From: Sulfurovum sp.
GTDB lineage: Bacteria; Campylobacterota; Campylobacteria; Campylobacterales; Sulfurovaceae
DNA length: 47,396 bases
Direction of reading: 5' to 3'
NCBI RefSeq assembly: GCF_015493435.1
Contig: NZ_WGDD01000035.1
Location: 1-47,396, forward strand
The notes under the pieces are model-generated. The model was not told the DNA's origin. It worked only from the letters and a program-made list of their open reading frames with translations, and did not search any database. This document shows positions 36,296-45,207 of the stretch, piece after piece. Made by a program: the position numbers and the translations under genes. Within the stretch, counting starts at the first letter, position 1. Every line of letters starts with the position of its first letter.

Positions 36296-36438
36296 TATAA
36301 TAATTTTCCAGTATTATTATACGTAAACATGGGGTTTTACGCTTCACAGGCATTGCAAAACATTATTGATAATGATCCAAGTTATGAATTATGTTTTGTT
36401 TGAAGATAGTTCCATGATTCTCATATTAAAGGAAATCA

Positions 36439-37398
36439 ATGGCAAAAGGAAAAAAAGTAACGGTAATCGGAACGGGTAATTTCGGTTCGACGGTCGCATT
36501 CATCCTGGCAATGAACGGTTCATGCCATCATGTTGTGCTTCGCGGCAGAAACTATGATGTAGCCAAAGGCAAATCGCTTGACATGTCCCAGGCTGCCAAT
36601 GCAGCAAGACAGCACACTATTGTAAAGGCCGCCAAAGGCCCTGAAGATATGGCGGGTTCCGATGTGGTCATCATTACTGCGGGAGCACCCAGAACACCGG
36701 GTATGAGCAGAGACGATCTTCTCTTTAAAAATGCAGAGATCGTCAAGTGCTATGCCCGGGAAATCAAAGAATTTGCTCCCGATTCGATCGTGATCGTGGT
36801 TTCCAATCCTCTGGATGTGATGACTTACGTGGCACTGAAAGAGACCGGCTTCCCGAGAGAACGTGTTCTTGGGATGGCAGGTATTCTCGATGCAGCGAGA
36901 ATGGCACATTTTATTTATGAAAAACTTGAATACGGTGCAGGACAGATCCGTGCAACAGTCATGGGAGGGCATGGAGATACGATGGTGCCGCTTCCGAAGT
37001 TTACCACAGTCGCAGGTGTGCCTATTGAAGACCTTCTGGATTCTGAAGAAATTGGTGAAATTGTAAGAAAGACAAGAAACGGCGGTGCAGAAATTGTCAA
37101 TCTTCTCGGCGACGGGTCTGCTTATTATGCGCCTGCAAAATCAACGACGGTAATGGTGGAAGCGATCTTGAAAGATACCAATCAGATCCATTCCTGTGCA
37201 GTGATGCTGAAAGATGACTATGGGTATTCGGATATTGTTTCCGGTGTACCTGTGATGATAGGTGCCGGGGGTGCAGAACAGGTGATCAATATGACACTCA
37301 AACCGCTTCAGCAGACGCGTTTCAAGAATTCTGTTGCTTCAGTGAGAGAGATGGTAGACACCCTTTACAAGGCAAATTTTTTTGATGATGAGAAATAG
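36439..37398 (+). CDS. mdh: Malate dehydrogenase, LDH-like type, predicted NADP(H)-preferring
   Basis: A 319-residue enzyme of the LDH-like malate dehydrogenase group, interconverting oxaloacetate and malate. Active-site residues are all present: Arg85 and Arg91 (PRTPGMSR), Asn123 (VSNPLD), Asp151 and Arg154 (ILDAAR), His178 (GGHGDTM). Arg85 marks malate rather than lactate specificity. At the end of the second strand, where NAD enzymes have aspartate, it reads VVLRGRNYD with Gly36 flanked by Arg35 and Arg37. That is the kind of change seen in NADP enzymes, so NADPH preference is predicted. The dinucleotide loop GTGNFGS is intact. It has a TTAAAGGAAAT ribosome-binding region. The second, clearly different dehydrogenase follows after 4 bases. 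Confidence 0.93.
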   Translation: MAKGKKVTVIGTGNFGSTVAFILAMNGSCHHVVLRGRNYDVAKGKSLDMSQAANAARQHTIVKAAKGPEDMAGSDVVIITAGAPRTPGMSRDDLLFKNAEIVKCYAREIKEFAPDSIVIVVSNPLDVMTYVALKETGFPRERVLGMAGILDAARMAHFIYEKLEYGAGQIRATVMGGHGDTMVPLPKFTTVAGVPIEDLLDSEEIGEIVRKTRNGGAEIVNLLGDGSAYYAPAKSTTVMVEAILKDTNQIHSCAVMLKDDYGYSDIVSGVPVMIGAGGAEQVINMTLKPLQQTRFKNSVASVREMVDTLYKANFFDDEK

Positions 37399-37402
37399 AT
37401 AG

Positions 37403-38347
37403 ATGCACAGACGAAAAGTAGGGATAATCGGTGCCGGGGCTGTAGGTGCTACGGCAGCATACAGCTTAAGTATGATGGGAACGTGCAATGAAATCGTTCT
37501 TTTTGATATTGCAGAAGGGGTGGCAAAAGGCAAAGCGATCGATATCGCACAGTCGAGCCACTATGCCCCCAACAGTACAATCATCACTGCGGCAGAGAAT
37601 CCGGCTGATGTTAATGAGTGTGATATCGTGGTCATTACGGCAGGTGTGCCCCGCAAAGGGGAGATGACACGTGAAGATCTGCTGATGATCAATGCCAAGA
37701 TCATGAAATCTGTAGTCGAAGATGTGATGAAATATTCACCTGAAGCAGTGATCATCTGTGTTTCCAATCCGCTTGATGTAATGACCTATGTGATCCACAA
37801 AATGACAGGATGGGAACGCAGCCGCATCATTGGTTTGGCAGGTGCACTTGACGGTGCAAGAATGGCATACCAGATCTACAACAGACTTGGGTACGGTGCA
37901 GGACAGATAGGAACACTGGTGATAGGGGACCATGGCCAGAATATGATCCCGCTTCCCCAAAAAGTACAGGTAGGAGATGTTCCGGTTGATGAGCTTTTGA
38001 ACCGGGAAGAGATGGCTGAGATCGTTGAGCGTACACGGACAGGCGGTGCTGAAATCGTCAAATACCTTGGTACTTCAGGCTACTATGCACCGGGACGCGC
38101 CATTGCCTATATGGTGGAAGCACTGTTAAACGACAGTAAGATCGTTGTCTCTTCTTCCGTTCTGCTTCAAGGTGAATATGGCTATAATGACATAAGCGTG
38201 GGTGTACCGGTGATCTTGGGAAAGAACGGTGCAGAGAAAATCATTGAGATAGAACTCGATGAGGAAACGCAGGCAAAATTCAAGATTTCGGTAGAGGGTA
38301 TTCGGGAAGGAATCAATATACTGAAATCAAATCAATTTTTTGAATAA
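37403..38347 (+). CDS. Second malate (or related 2-hydroxyacid) dehydrogenase, predicted NAD(H)-type
   Basis: A 314-residue paralogue of the preceding enzyme, but only moderately similar. Catalytic residues are conserved: Arg84 and Arg90 (PRKGEMTR), Asn122, Asp150 and Arg153 (LDGAR), His177. The catalytic-loop context is GDHGQNM, not the common GGHGDTM. The cofactor position reads IVLFDIAEG with Asp35, as in NAD-dependent enzymes. Arg84 favours malate over lactate. It starts 4 bases after the first mdh with only a weak ribosome-binding site, so coupled translation is likely, and fumC follows after 14 bases. A physiological lactate dehydrogenase role cannot be excluded from sequence alone. Confidence 0.9.
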   Translation: MHRRKVGIIGAGAVGATAAYSLSMMGTCNEIVLFDIAEGVAKGKAIDIAQSSHYAPNSTIITAAENPADVNECDIVVITAGVPRKGEMTREDLLMINAKIMKSVVEDVMKYSPEAVIICVSNPLDVMTYVIHKMTGWERSRIIGLAGALDGARMAYQIYNRLGYGAGQIGTLVIGDHGQNMIPLPQKVQVGDVPVDELLNREEMAEIVERTRTGGAEIVKYLGTSGYYAPGRAIAYMVEALLNDSKIVVSSSVLLQGEYGYNDISVGVPVILGKNGAEKIIEIELDEETQAKFKISVEGIREGINILKSNQFFE

Positions 38348-38361
38348 GGAGAAAGTAAAAA

Positions 38362-39759
38362 ATGCAATACAGAATAGAAAAAGACACAATGGGTGAAATG
38401 CAGGTTCCTGCAGATAAATACTGGGCTGCACAGACACAGCGTTCTGTACAGAATTTTCAGATCGGGATCGAGAAAATGCCGCTTGAAGTGGTTTATGGCT
38501 TTGCAAACCTGAAAAAAGCATGCGCTCTGGTCAACAATGAGCTTGGACGTTTGGATGATGCCAAAACAAAAGCCATCACTGAAGCCTGTGATATTGTGCT
38601 TTCCGGAGAACTTGACGACAACTTTCCTTTGGTGGTATGGCAGACCGGCTCAGGGACACAGTCAAATATGAATATGAATGAAGTCGTAGCCAACAAAGCG
38701 ACAGAGCTTATGGGTGCTGATTTTACCAAAGAGCATCTGGTACATCCCAATGACGATGTCAACAAAGGACAAAGCTCCAACGATACCTATCCGACAGGTA
38801 TGCGTATTGCCGAAGTGGTTGCCGTAACGGACAATCTCATTCCTGCGCTCAAACAGCTTAAAGGAACGCTCGAAGCAAAATCTGAAGCATTTGCAGATAT
38901 TGTAAAGATCGGACGTACACACCTTCAGGATGCGACACCCCTGACACTCGGCCAGGAGATCAGCGGTTATGTTGCGATGCTCGAAACGAACCTCAAACAG
39001 ATAGAAGATGCTCTGGTATACTGCAGACAGCTTGCTATCGGAGGTACGGCTGTAGGAACAGGATTGAATTCGCATCCTGAGTTTTCCCAAAAAGTTTCGG
39101 CGAAACTTAACAGTTTCATGGCAGAAAATTACGGATTTGTTTCTCAGCCGAACAAATTCCATGCATTGACCGGACATGATGCAGAAGTGGTACTTTCCGG
39201 TGCATTAAAGGCACTCGCAGCCAACCTGATGAAAATAGCCAATGATGTTCGCTGGCTTGCTTCGGGACCACGCTGCGGCCTTGGTGAGATCGAGATCCCT
39301 GCGAATGAACCGGGCTCATCCATTATGCCCGGAAAAGTAAATCCGACACAGGCCGAAGCGATCACTATGGTAGCAGTGCAGGTGATGGGTAACGATGCCG
39401 CTGTAGGTATTGCGGCTTCTCAGGGTAACTTTGAACTGAACGTGTTCAAACCGGTCATTGCATATAATATTCTTCAGTCAGTCAGACTGCTGGCTGACTC
39501 AATGAGAAGTTTCGATGTCAATTGTGCCGTAGGTATCCAGCCGATCGAAGAGAATATTGAGAAATTCCTAAACGATTCGTTGATGCTTGTTACAGCGCTC
39601 AACCCGTATATCGGGTATGAGAATGCAGCCAAAATCGCTAAAACAGCACATGCCAACGGTACAACGCTCAAAGAAGAAGCAGTTGCACTCGGTTTTCTTA
39701 CGCCTGAGGAATTCGACCGTTATGTACAGCCACAGGATATGATCGCTCCTAAGGCTTAA
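38362..39759 (+). CDS. fumC: Fumarate hydratase, class II
   Basis: Interconverts malate and fumarate without an iron-sulfur cluster. The 465-residue length is typical. Signatures are [12 protein letters not shown] near residue 98, [16 protein letters not shown] near 185, and the superfamily loop [11 protein letters not shown] at residues 318-328 with the catalytic serine. It is co-transcribed with both malate dehydrogenases (14-base gap, AAGGAGA ribosome-binding site). Having a class II rather than an oxygen-sensitive class I enzyme in the reductive TCA block is worth noting. Its last codons lie within a 47-bp tandem repeat. Confidence 0.96.
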   Translation: MQYRIEKDTMGEMQVPADKYWAAQTQRSVQNFQIGIEKMPLEVVYGFANLKKACALVNNELGRLDDAKTKAITEACDIVLSGELDDNFPLVVWQTGSGTQSNMNMNEVVANKATELMGADFTKEHLVHPNDDVNKGQSSNDTYPTGMRIAEVVAVTDNLIPALKQLKGTLEAKSEAFADIVKIGRTHLQDATPLTLGQEISGYVAMLETNLKQIEDALVYCRQLAIGGTAVGTGLNSHPEFSQKVSAKLNSFMAENYGFVSQPNKFHALTGHDAEVVLSGALKALAANLMKIANDVRWLASGPRCGLGEIEIPANEPGSSIMPGKVNPTQAEAITMVAVQVMGNDAAVGIAASQGNFELNVFKPVIAYNILQSVRLLADSMRSFDVNCAVGIQPIEENIEKFLNDSLMLVTALNPYIGYENAAKIAKTAHANGTTLKEEAVALGFLTPEEFDRYVQPQDMIAPKA

Positions 39760-39853
39760 AAGCCAATGCAAGTGAGGCACTAAATGCCGAATCGTATAAG
39801 GCTTAAAAGCCAATGCAAGTGAGGCACTAAATGCCGAATCGCATAAGGCTTAA
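39751..39853 (+). repeat. 47-bp tandem repeat covering the fumC stop codon
   Basis: Unit 1 is 39751-39797 and unit 2 is 39798-39844, differing at one base; a partial third copy starts AAGGCTTAA at 39845. Each unit contains the last three codons and stop of fumC and two short hairpins, GGCTTAAAAGCC and GGCACTAAATGCC. The intact stop in unit 1 means fumC itself is not changed. Confidence 0.9.
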
Positions 39854-39870
39854 GTTCTATATACTTTACA

Positions 39871-39897
39871 AAAGGTAGCATTTCGCTGCCTTTTTTC
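39871..39897 (+). terminator. Rho-independent terminator after fumC
   Basis: AAAGGTAGC (39871-39879), loop ATTTC, GCTGCCTTT (39885-39893; one G-U pair), then TTTT. It closes the mdh-mdh-fumC operon. Confidence 0.88.
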
Positions 39898-39991
39898 CAT
39901 TTTTTCTCTTCAAACTGTGTAAAAATTTAACACTTTTCTAAAATCACCTCTCATAATAATTCAATTAATAAAATATTATCACTAATGGGCG

Positions 39992-39997
39992 TATAAT
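39992..39997 (+). promoter_or_regulatory. Probable sucCD promoter
   Basis: TATAAT at 39992-39997, 31 bases before the sucC start, after the fumC terminator. AAAAAAGGAGA at 40014-40024 is the ribosome-binding site. Confidence 0.6.
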
Positions 39998-40028
39998 AAA
40001 GGAACTTATTGTAAAAAAAGGAGACTAT

Positions 40029-41204
40029 GTGAACGTACATGAATATCAGGCAAAACAGATCTTTGCTGAATATGGTGTTCCCACACCAAAAGGTATAATG
40101 GCTGAAACTGTTGATGCAGCTGTTGAGGCAGCAAAAGAACTGGGTGGACCTATCTGGGTCGTGAAAGCCCAGATTCATGCAGGAGGACGTGGGCTTGGCG
40201 GTGGTGTCAAGCTTGCAAAATCACTGGATGAAGTAAGAGAATTGGCAGATGAAATCCTTGGGATGACACTGGTAACGCATCAGACAGGCCCTGAAGGAAA
40301 GCTGGTTCAGAAACTGTATATTGAAGACGGTGCGGATATCAAAGATGAGTTCTACCTTTCTGTCATTCTGGACAGAAAACTGGAAATGCCTTTGATCATG
40401 GCGTCTACGGAAGGCGGAATGAACATTGAGGATGTGGCGGAAAAAACACCGGAAAAGATCATTACCGTTCCTGTAGACCCGACGATCGGTTTCCAGGGAT
40501 TCCACGGGCGTGAACTGGCATTCGGTCTTGGTATCACTGACAAGGGTGAACAGAAAAATATTATTACCTTTGCACAAAAACTGTATAAACTCTATATGGA
40601 TAAAGATGCAGAGATGATCGAGATCAACCCGCTTGTAAGAACGGGTTCAGGTGAATTCCTGGCGCTTGACGGAAAAATGGGCTTTGACAACTCTGCACTC
40701 TACAGACAGCCGGAAATTGCAGCTATGAGAGATTTGAGTGAAGAAGACCCTGATGAAGTTGAAGCAGCGAAGTACGGTCTTTCCTATGTAGCACTTGACG
40801 GTGAGATCGGCTGTATGGTAAACGGTGCCGGCCTTGCTATGGGTACTATGGATACGATCAACCACATGGGCGGAACACCTGCGAATTTCCTTGATGTAGG
40901 TGGTTCGGCAAATGCTGAAACTGTCTCCAAAGGCTTTGAGATCATTCTGAAAAACCCCAATGTCAAAGCGATCTTTGTCAATATTTTTGGTGGTATCGTA
41001 CGTTGTGACCGTATTGCAAACGGTATTATTGAAGCAACAAAGATCACGGATGTCAATGTCCCGGTTGTGGTACGTCTTGACGGAACGAATGCGCCAGAGG
41101 CAGCAGAAATTCTTAAAAATGCGCATATTGCAAACCTGATCGTAGCGGATGATCTGGGTGACGGCGCTGCAAAAGCAGTCGCTGCGGCGAAAGGAGAGAT
41201 ATAA
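40029..41204 (+). CDS. sucC: Succinyl-CoA synthetase beta subunit
   Basis: Beta subunit of the ADP-forming ligase that makes succinyl-CoA from succinate in the reductive TCA direction. The 391 residues form an ATP-grasp domain (1-240; WVVKAQIHAGGRGLGGG near 43) and a CoA-ligase domain with the NIFGGIVRCDRIANGI segment near 320. The start is GTG at 40029: an ATG two bases earlier runs straight into TGA (ATGTGA), while GTG-AAC-GTA-CAT gives the family start NVHEYQAK. sucD begins directly after its TAA. Substrate from fumarate reduction must come from genes outside the window. Confidence 0.96.
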   Translation: MNVHEYQAKQIFAEYGVPTPKGIMAETVDAAVEAAKELGGPIWVVKAQIHAGGRGLGGGVKLAKSLDEVRELADEILGMTLVTHQTGPEGKLVQKLYIEDGADIKDEFYLSVILDRKLEMPLIMASTEGGMNIEDVAEKTPEKIITVPVDPTIGFQGFHGRELAFGLGITDKGEQKNIITFAQKLYKLYMDKDAEMIEINPLVRTGSGEFLALDGKMGFDNSALYRQPEIAAMRDLSEEDPDEVEAAKYGLSYVALDGEIGCMVNGAGLAMGTMDTINHMGGTPANFLDVGGSANAETVSKGFEIILKNPNVKAIFVNIFGGIVRCDRIANGIIEATKITDVNVPVVVRLDGTNAPEAAEILKNAHIANLIVADDLGDGAAKAVAAAKGEI

Positions 41205-42077
41205 ATGTCAATTTTGGTAAATAAAGATACAAAAGTAATCGTTCAGGGCTTTACAGGTAAAGAAGGTTCTTTCCATGCGGAACAGTGCATTGACTACGGT
41301 ACGAATATCGTAGGCGGTGTTACACCCAATAAAGGCGGCCAGGTACATTTGGGCAAGCCGGTATTCAATACGGTTGCAGAAGCGGTTGCTTCGACAGGTG
41401 CTACAGTTTCCATGATCTTTGTTCCTCCTGCATTTGTAGGTGATGCTGTAATGGAAGCGGCAGAAGCGGGGATTGAGCTTGCGGTCATCATTACAGAAGG
41501 TGCTCCGGTGAAAGATATGCAGGCGGCTAAAGCCTATGCGACAAAACACGGTATGAAGACCATTGGACCAAACTGTCCGGGTATTATTACAGCGGAAGAA
41601 TGCAAGATAGGGATCATGCCGGGTATGATCTTTAAAAAAGGAAATGTCGGACTTATCTCCAAGTCCGGAACTTTGACCTATGAAGGTGCAAACCAGGTTT
41701 GTAATGTAGGGTATGGTATTACTACAGCTGTAGGTATTGGCGGGGATCCGATCATAGGACTTTCCTATAAGCAGATCCTTCCCATGTTTGAAGCGGACCC
41801 CGATACTGAGTGTATCGTAATGATCGGTGAGATCGGCGGGGATCTTGAAATTCAGGCGGCAAAACTGATCAAAGAGCAGATCACCAAGCCGGTGGTTGCC
41901 TTTATTGCAGGGCAGACCGCGCCAAAAGGTAAAACAATGGGGCATGCCGGTGCGATCGTATCGGGAAGTGCAGGTACGGCAAAAGAAAAGATGGAAGCAC
42001 TGGAGGCGGCTGGTGTAAAAGTGGTTGTTTCTCCGGCTGAGATCGGCAAAGCTGTCAAAGAAGTATTGTCAAAATAA
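41205..42077 (+). CDS. sucD: Succinyl-CoA synthetase alpha subunit
   Basis: CoA-binding and phosphohistidine-bearing subunit, 290 residues. CoA contacts are in [15 protein letters not shown] near 14. The phosphorylated histidine is His247 in [10 protein letters not shown], and the second signature [20 protein letters not shown] lies near 121. The ATG touches the sucC stop codon. A perfect CCGGGG/CCCCGG terminator follows, so sucCD forms its own unit between fumC and oorD. Confidence 0.97.
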   Translation: MSILVNKDTKVIVQGFTGKEGSFHAEQCIDYGTNIVGGVTPNKGGQVHLGKPVFNTVAEAVASTGATVSMIFVPPAFVGDAVMEAAEAGIELAVIITEGAPVKDMQAAKAYATKHGMKTIGPNCPGIITAEECKIGIMPGMIFKKGNVGLISKSGTLTYEGANQVCNVGYGITTAVGIGGDPIIGLSYKQILPMFEADPDTECIVMIGEIGGDLEIQAAKLIKEQITKPVVAFIAGQTAPKGKTMGHAGAIVSGSAGTAKEKMEALEAAGVKVVVSPAEIGKAVKEVLSK

Positions 42078-42097
42078 TATTCGCCTTCAGTCTCTTT

Positions 42098-42125
42098 CCG
42101 GGGTTCCTGCCCCGGTCTTCTCTTC
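42098..42125 (+). terminator. Rho-independent terminator after sucD
   Basis: CCGGGG (42098-42103), loop TTCCTG, CCCCGG (42110-42115), then TCTTCTCTTC. The stem is strong; the T-run is broken by C residues. Confidence 0.75.
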
Positions 42126-42168
42126 TTATTCCCAATTATTATAAATTTTTCTAAATATTACGCTTTTT

Positions 42169-42193
42169 GGGTTGCTTCAAATGGTAACAACCC
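42169..42193. promoter_or_regulatory. Imperfect palindrome upstream of the oor operon
   Basis: GGGTTG (42169-42174) and CAACCC (42188-42193) flank a partly symmetrical core, 117 bases upstream of oorD, in the 232-base gap after sucD. It could be an operator or an RNA hairpin. The rest of the gap is AT-rich; TATAGT at 42224-42229 is a possible -10. No known regulator motif is recognised. Confidence 0.3.
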
Positions 42194-42309
42194 CTCTTAT
42201 ACTCCACATAATTACCACTTATTTATAGTTACATTATTAAAACTAAGCTATCCTAATTTTAGTGAATAGTAAATCTCACTTAATATTTCAAAAATAAAAA
42301 GGGGAAAAT

Positions 42310-42642
42310 ATGGCAGCAATGGTAGCTCCGGAAAATACTCCGGTATGGGTTAATACCGATAGATGTAAAGCCTGTGATATCTGTGTGGATTCATGTCCTG
42401 CAGGTGTCCTCTCAATGAAACAGGAACCAACTTCAATTTTAGGTGCAATGATCAGTATCGTCGCACCTGAGTCGTGTATAGGATGTAACGAGTGCGAGCT
42501 TGTTTGTCCGGATTTCGCAATTTATGTAGCAGAGAGAAAAGAGTTTAAATTTGCAAAATTGACTGATGCATCCAAAGCAAGACAGGAAGCAATTATTAAT
42601 AATGGGTGGAGATTGCCCGCAGATTATAAGGAGGCTAACTAA
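42310..42642 (+). CDS. oorD: 2-oxoglutarate:ferredoxin oxidoreductase, ferredoxin-like delta subunit
   Basis: A 110-residue 2x[4Fe-4S] subunit that carries electrons between the active site and external ferredoxin or flavodoxin. Cluster cysteines are Cys19, 22, 25, 29 and Cys56, 59, 62, 66, both in C-x2-C-x2-C-x3-C(P) spacing. The first gene of oorDABC, the order known from Helicobacter and Campylobacter. GGGGAAAA precedes the ATG. The TAA overlaps the oorA start by one base. Confidence 0.95.
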   Translation: MAAMVAPENTPVWVNTDRCKACDICVDSCPAGVLSMKQEPTSILGAMISIVAPESCIGCNECELVCPDFAIYVAERKEFKFAKLTDASKARQEAIINNGWRLPADYKEAN

Positions 42643-43781
42643 TGTCAGCAACAAGAGAAGTAATATCCAGTGGAAATGAACTGTCAGCAATGGCAGCAGT
42701 AGATGCCGGGTGTATGTTTTTTGCCGGATATCCACTGACACCCTCAAGTGAGGTTATGCATGTCAGTTCTGATTTACTGCCCAAAAAAGGCGGTACAGCA
42801 ATTCAAATGGAAGATGAAATCGCAGGTATTTGTGCAGCAATAGGTGCAAGTATGAGCGGTATAAGAGCATTTACTGCTACTTCGGGACCAGGTATATCGC
42901 TTAAAGCGGAAAACCTTGGACTCGCTCAAATGGCTGAAGTTCCTTTGGTTGTGATTAACGTTATGAGAGGGGGGCCTTCAACAGGTCTTCCTACCCGTGT
43001 ATCCCAGGGGGATGTCGCTCAGGCAAAGAATCCAAGTCATGGTGACTACAAATCAATTACATTATGCGCGGGTAACCTGGAAGAGTGTTATACTGAAACA
43101 GTAAGAGCATTTAACCTGGCAGACAGATTTATGCAGCCTATTATTGTATTGCTGGATGAAACACTTGGCCATATGCATGCCAAAGCAGTTATTCCTACCG
43201 TAGAAGCAGTAGAGGCAGACATCAAACTGAGAAAAACATTTGACGGACCGGCAGAAGAATACAAGCCCTATGGTGTGGCACAGGATGAACCGGCAGTGCT
43301 CAATCCGATGTTTACCGGATACCGATACCACTTTACCGGATTGCATCATGATGCATCAGGTTTCCCGACTGAAGAAATAGAAACATGTAGAAAACTGATC
43401 GACAGACTGTTTAGAAAAGTGGAAGAACATGAAGATGAACTGGAAAGCTATGAAGAGTATATGCTTGACGATGCAGATATTCTTCTTATTGGTTACGGTT
43501 CGGCATCACTTGCTATCAGAGAAGCAGTAAATGTGCTTAGAGAACAGGGTGTGAAAGCCGGTATGTTCAGACCTATTACATTATGGCCGAGTCCGGAAGC
43601 AAAAATGCATGAATTGGGACAAAAGTTTGATAAAGTCCTTTCTGTTGAATTGAATATGGGTCAATATCTTGAAGAGATCCAAAGATCCATGGGAAGACTC
43701 GATATAGAAAAATTGGTAAAAGTTAATGGCCGCCCATTCTCGCCAGCGGATATTATAGAAAAAGTTAAGGAGGTATTTTAG
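42642..43781 (+). CDS. oorA: 2-oxoglutarate:ferredoxin oxidoreductase, alpha subunit
   Basis: A 379-residue subunit with the pyrimidine-binding domain of the PFOR superfamily. Marks are SAMAAVDAGCMFFAGYPLTPSSE near residue 15 (quoted in part: GCMFFAGYPLTPSSE), a TSGPGISLKAENLG loop near 80 and a transketolase C-terminal-like domain from about 270. With OorB it forms the catalytic pair that carboxylates succinyl-CoA to 2-oxoglutarate when ferredoxin is reduced, a key CO2-fixing step of the reductive TCA cycle. It overlaps oorD by one base, with AAGGAGG as ribosome-binding site, and is 2 bases from oorB. Confidence 0.96.
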   Translation: MSATREVISSGNELSAMAAVDAGCMFFAGYPLTPSSEVMHVSSDLLPKKGGTAIQMEDEIAGICAAIGASMSGIRAFTATSGPGISLKAENLGLAQMAEVPLVVINVMRGGPSTGLPTRVSQGDVAQAKNPSHGDYKSITLCAGNLEECYTETVRAFNLADRFMQPIIVLLDETLGHMHAKAVIPTVEAVEADIKLRKTFDGPAEEYKPYGVAQDEPAVLNPMFTGYRYHFTGLHHDASGFPTEEIETCRKLIDRLFRKVEEHEDELESYEEYMLDDADILLIGYGSASLAIREAVNVLREQGVKAGMFRPITLWPSPEAKMHELGQKFDKVLSVELNMGQYLEEIQRSMGRLDIEKLVKVNGRPFSPADIIEKVKEVF

Positions 43782-43783
43782 TC

Positions 43784-44641
43784 ATGGCATTTAATTACGA
43801 TCAGTATTTAAGAACTGAAAAAATGCCAACACTGTGGTGTTGGGGATGTGGTGATGGTGTTATACTTAAATCATTTATCAGAGCGGTAGATAAACTAGGT
43901 ATTGACAAAGATGAAATGTGCGTTGTATCTGGAATCGGCTGTTCAGGAAGATTCTCTTCTTATGTCGATTTCAATACGGTACACACTACCCACGGTAGAA
44001 CGGTAGCATATGCAACGGGTATCAAACTGGCCAATCCGGACAAATATGTTGTGTGTGTTGCCGGTGACGGTGATGCCCTGGCGATCGGGGGTAACCATAC
44101 GATACATGGTTGCAGAAGAAACATTGATATTACTATGATTATTATTCAAAACTTTATTTATGGTCTGACCAACTCACAAACAAGTCCAACTACCCCAAGA
44201 GGTATGTGGACCGTTTCTCAGAAGGCAGGTAATATTGACCCTACATTCGATGGTTGTGAACTTGCTATTGCCGCAGGCGCTTCATTTGTTGGTAGAGAAA
44301 ATGTTACAGCACCTAAGAAACTCGAAAAACTTTTCGTAGAAGCACTCAAACACAAAGGTTTTGCGTATGTAGAAGCACTTTCCAACTGCCATATCAACCT
44401 TGGTAGAAAAAATAAAATGGCAAATGCCATGGAAAACCTTGACTGGATCGACAGTATCACTATTTCTAAAAAGAAATATGATACATTAAGTCCGGAAGAG
44501 CAGCTTAACCTACTTCCTACAGGTATCTTGAAACAAGACACCGAAGCAGATGAGTATTGTGATATGTATAAAGAAATTCAAGAAGTTCATCAAGGTCTAA
44601 GAGGTAAAATAACCCAAGATGACTTTAAGAAAAAGATATAA
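43784..44641 (+). CDS. oorB: 2-oxoglutarate:ferredoxin oxidoreductase, beta subunit (TPP-binding)
   Basis: A 285-residue subunit that binds thiamine diphosphate and one 4Fe-4S cluster. The TPP/Mg motif starts GDGDALAIGG at residue 94 and ends at Asn123 (IIIQNFIYG). Likely cluster cysteines are Cys19 and Cys22 (LWCWGCG), Cys53 (SGIGCSGR) and Cys202 (SNCHINLG). The segment NSQTSPTTPRG near 130 is typical. Tightly packed within oorDABC, with AAGGAGGTAT before the start. Confidence 0.97.
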   Translation: MAFNYDQYLRTEKMPTLWCWGCGDGVILKSFIRAVDKLGIDKDEMCVVSGIGCSGRFSSYVDFNTVHTTHGRTVAYATGIKLANPDKYVVCVAGDGDALAIGGNHTIHGCRRNIDITMIIIQNFIYGLTNSQTSPTTPRGMWTVSQKAGNIDPTFDGCELAIAAGASFVGRENVTAPKKLEKLFVEALKHKGFAYVEALSNCHINLGRKNKMANAMENLDWIDSITISKKKYDTLSPEEQLNLLPTGILKQDTEADEYCDMYKEIQEVHQGLRGKITQDDFKKKI

Positions 44642-44652
44642 GGAGCCAGACT

Positions 44653-45207
44653 ATGAGTAGAATAGTAATGAGATTTACCGGTGTCGGTGGTCAGGGTGTT
44701 CTTCTCGCCGGTGAGATCTTTGCAGCTGCAAAGATCAAAGCAGGCGGGTATGGAGTCAAAACGGCAACATATACCTCACAGGTACGTGGAGGTCCAACGG
44801 TTGTCGATATTCAATTGGATGACAAAGAGATATTTTATCCCTATGCTATAGACGGACAGGTAGACTTTATGCTTTCAGTTGCAGAAGCAAGTTATAAACT
44901 TTTTAAAAACGGTGTTAAAGAAGGCGGAACGATCGTAGTTGAGCCAAATCTGGTTCACCCGACAGAAGAAGATAGAAAAAAATGGAATATTGTTGAAATA
45001 CCTATTATTACCATCGCTAAAGAAGAAGTGGGGAATGTGATTACACAATCAGTGGTCGCACTTGCCATTGCGAACACATTTACACAGGCATTGGATGAGC
45101 AGATACTTATCGATACAATGCTTTCTAAAGTACCTAAAAAGGTACACGAGCTGAACCTAAAAGCCTATGAGTTAGGAAAAAAATACGCACTCGAAGCAAT
45201 GAAGTAA
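44653..45207 (+). CDS. oorC: 2-oxoglutarate:ferredoxin oxidoreductase, gamma subunit
   Basis: A 184-residue gamma-domain subunit of the PFOR superfamily. The N-terminal FTGVGGQGVLLAGEIFAAA and the TSQVRGGPTVVDIQL segment near 43 are the family marks. It is the last gene of the operon, 11 bases after oorB with an AAGGAGCC ribosome-binding site. Its final codons lie within one arm of a long inverted repeat. Confidence 0.96.
   Translation: MSRIVMRFTGVGGQGVLLAGEIFAAAKIKAGGYGVKTATYTSQVRGGPTVVDIQLDDKEIFYPYAIDGQVDFMLSVAEASYKLFKNGVKEGGTIVVEPNLVHPTEEDRKKWNIVEIPIITIAKEEVGNVITQSVVALAIANTFTQALDEQILIDTMLSKVPKKVHELNLKAYELGKKYALEAMK

Noticed and set aside
36439-38347. Recent tandem duplication of one mdh gene
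   Set aside because: The two proteins differ widely, including at the cofactor site and catalytic loop context, and show no long DNA identity; they look like old paralogues or separate acquisitions.
39751-39844. 47-bp units, considered as CRISPR or an integron attachment site
   Set aside because: Direct head-to-tail copies without spacers, including the end of fumC; no integrase gene nearby.
42078-42309. Riboswitch upstream of the oor operon
   Set aside because: Only a short imperfect palindrome is visible. No conserved riboswitch core could be recognised.
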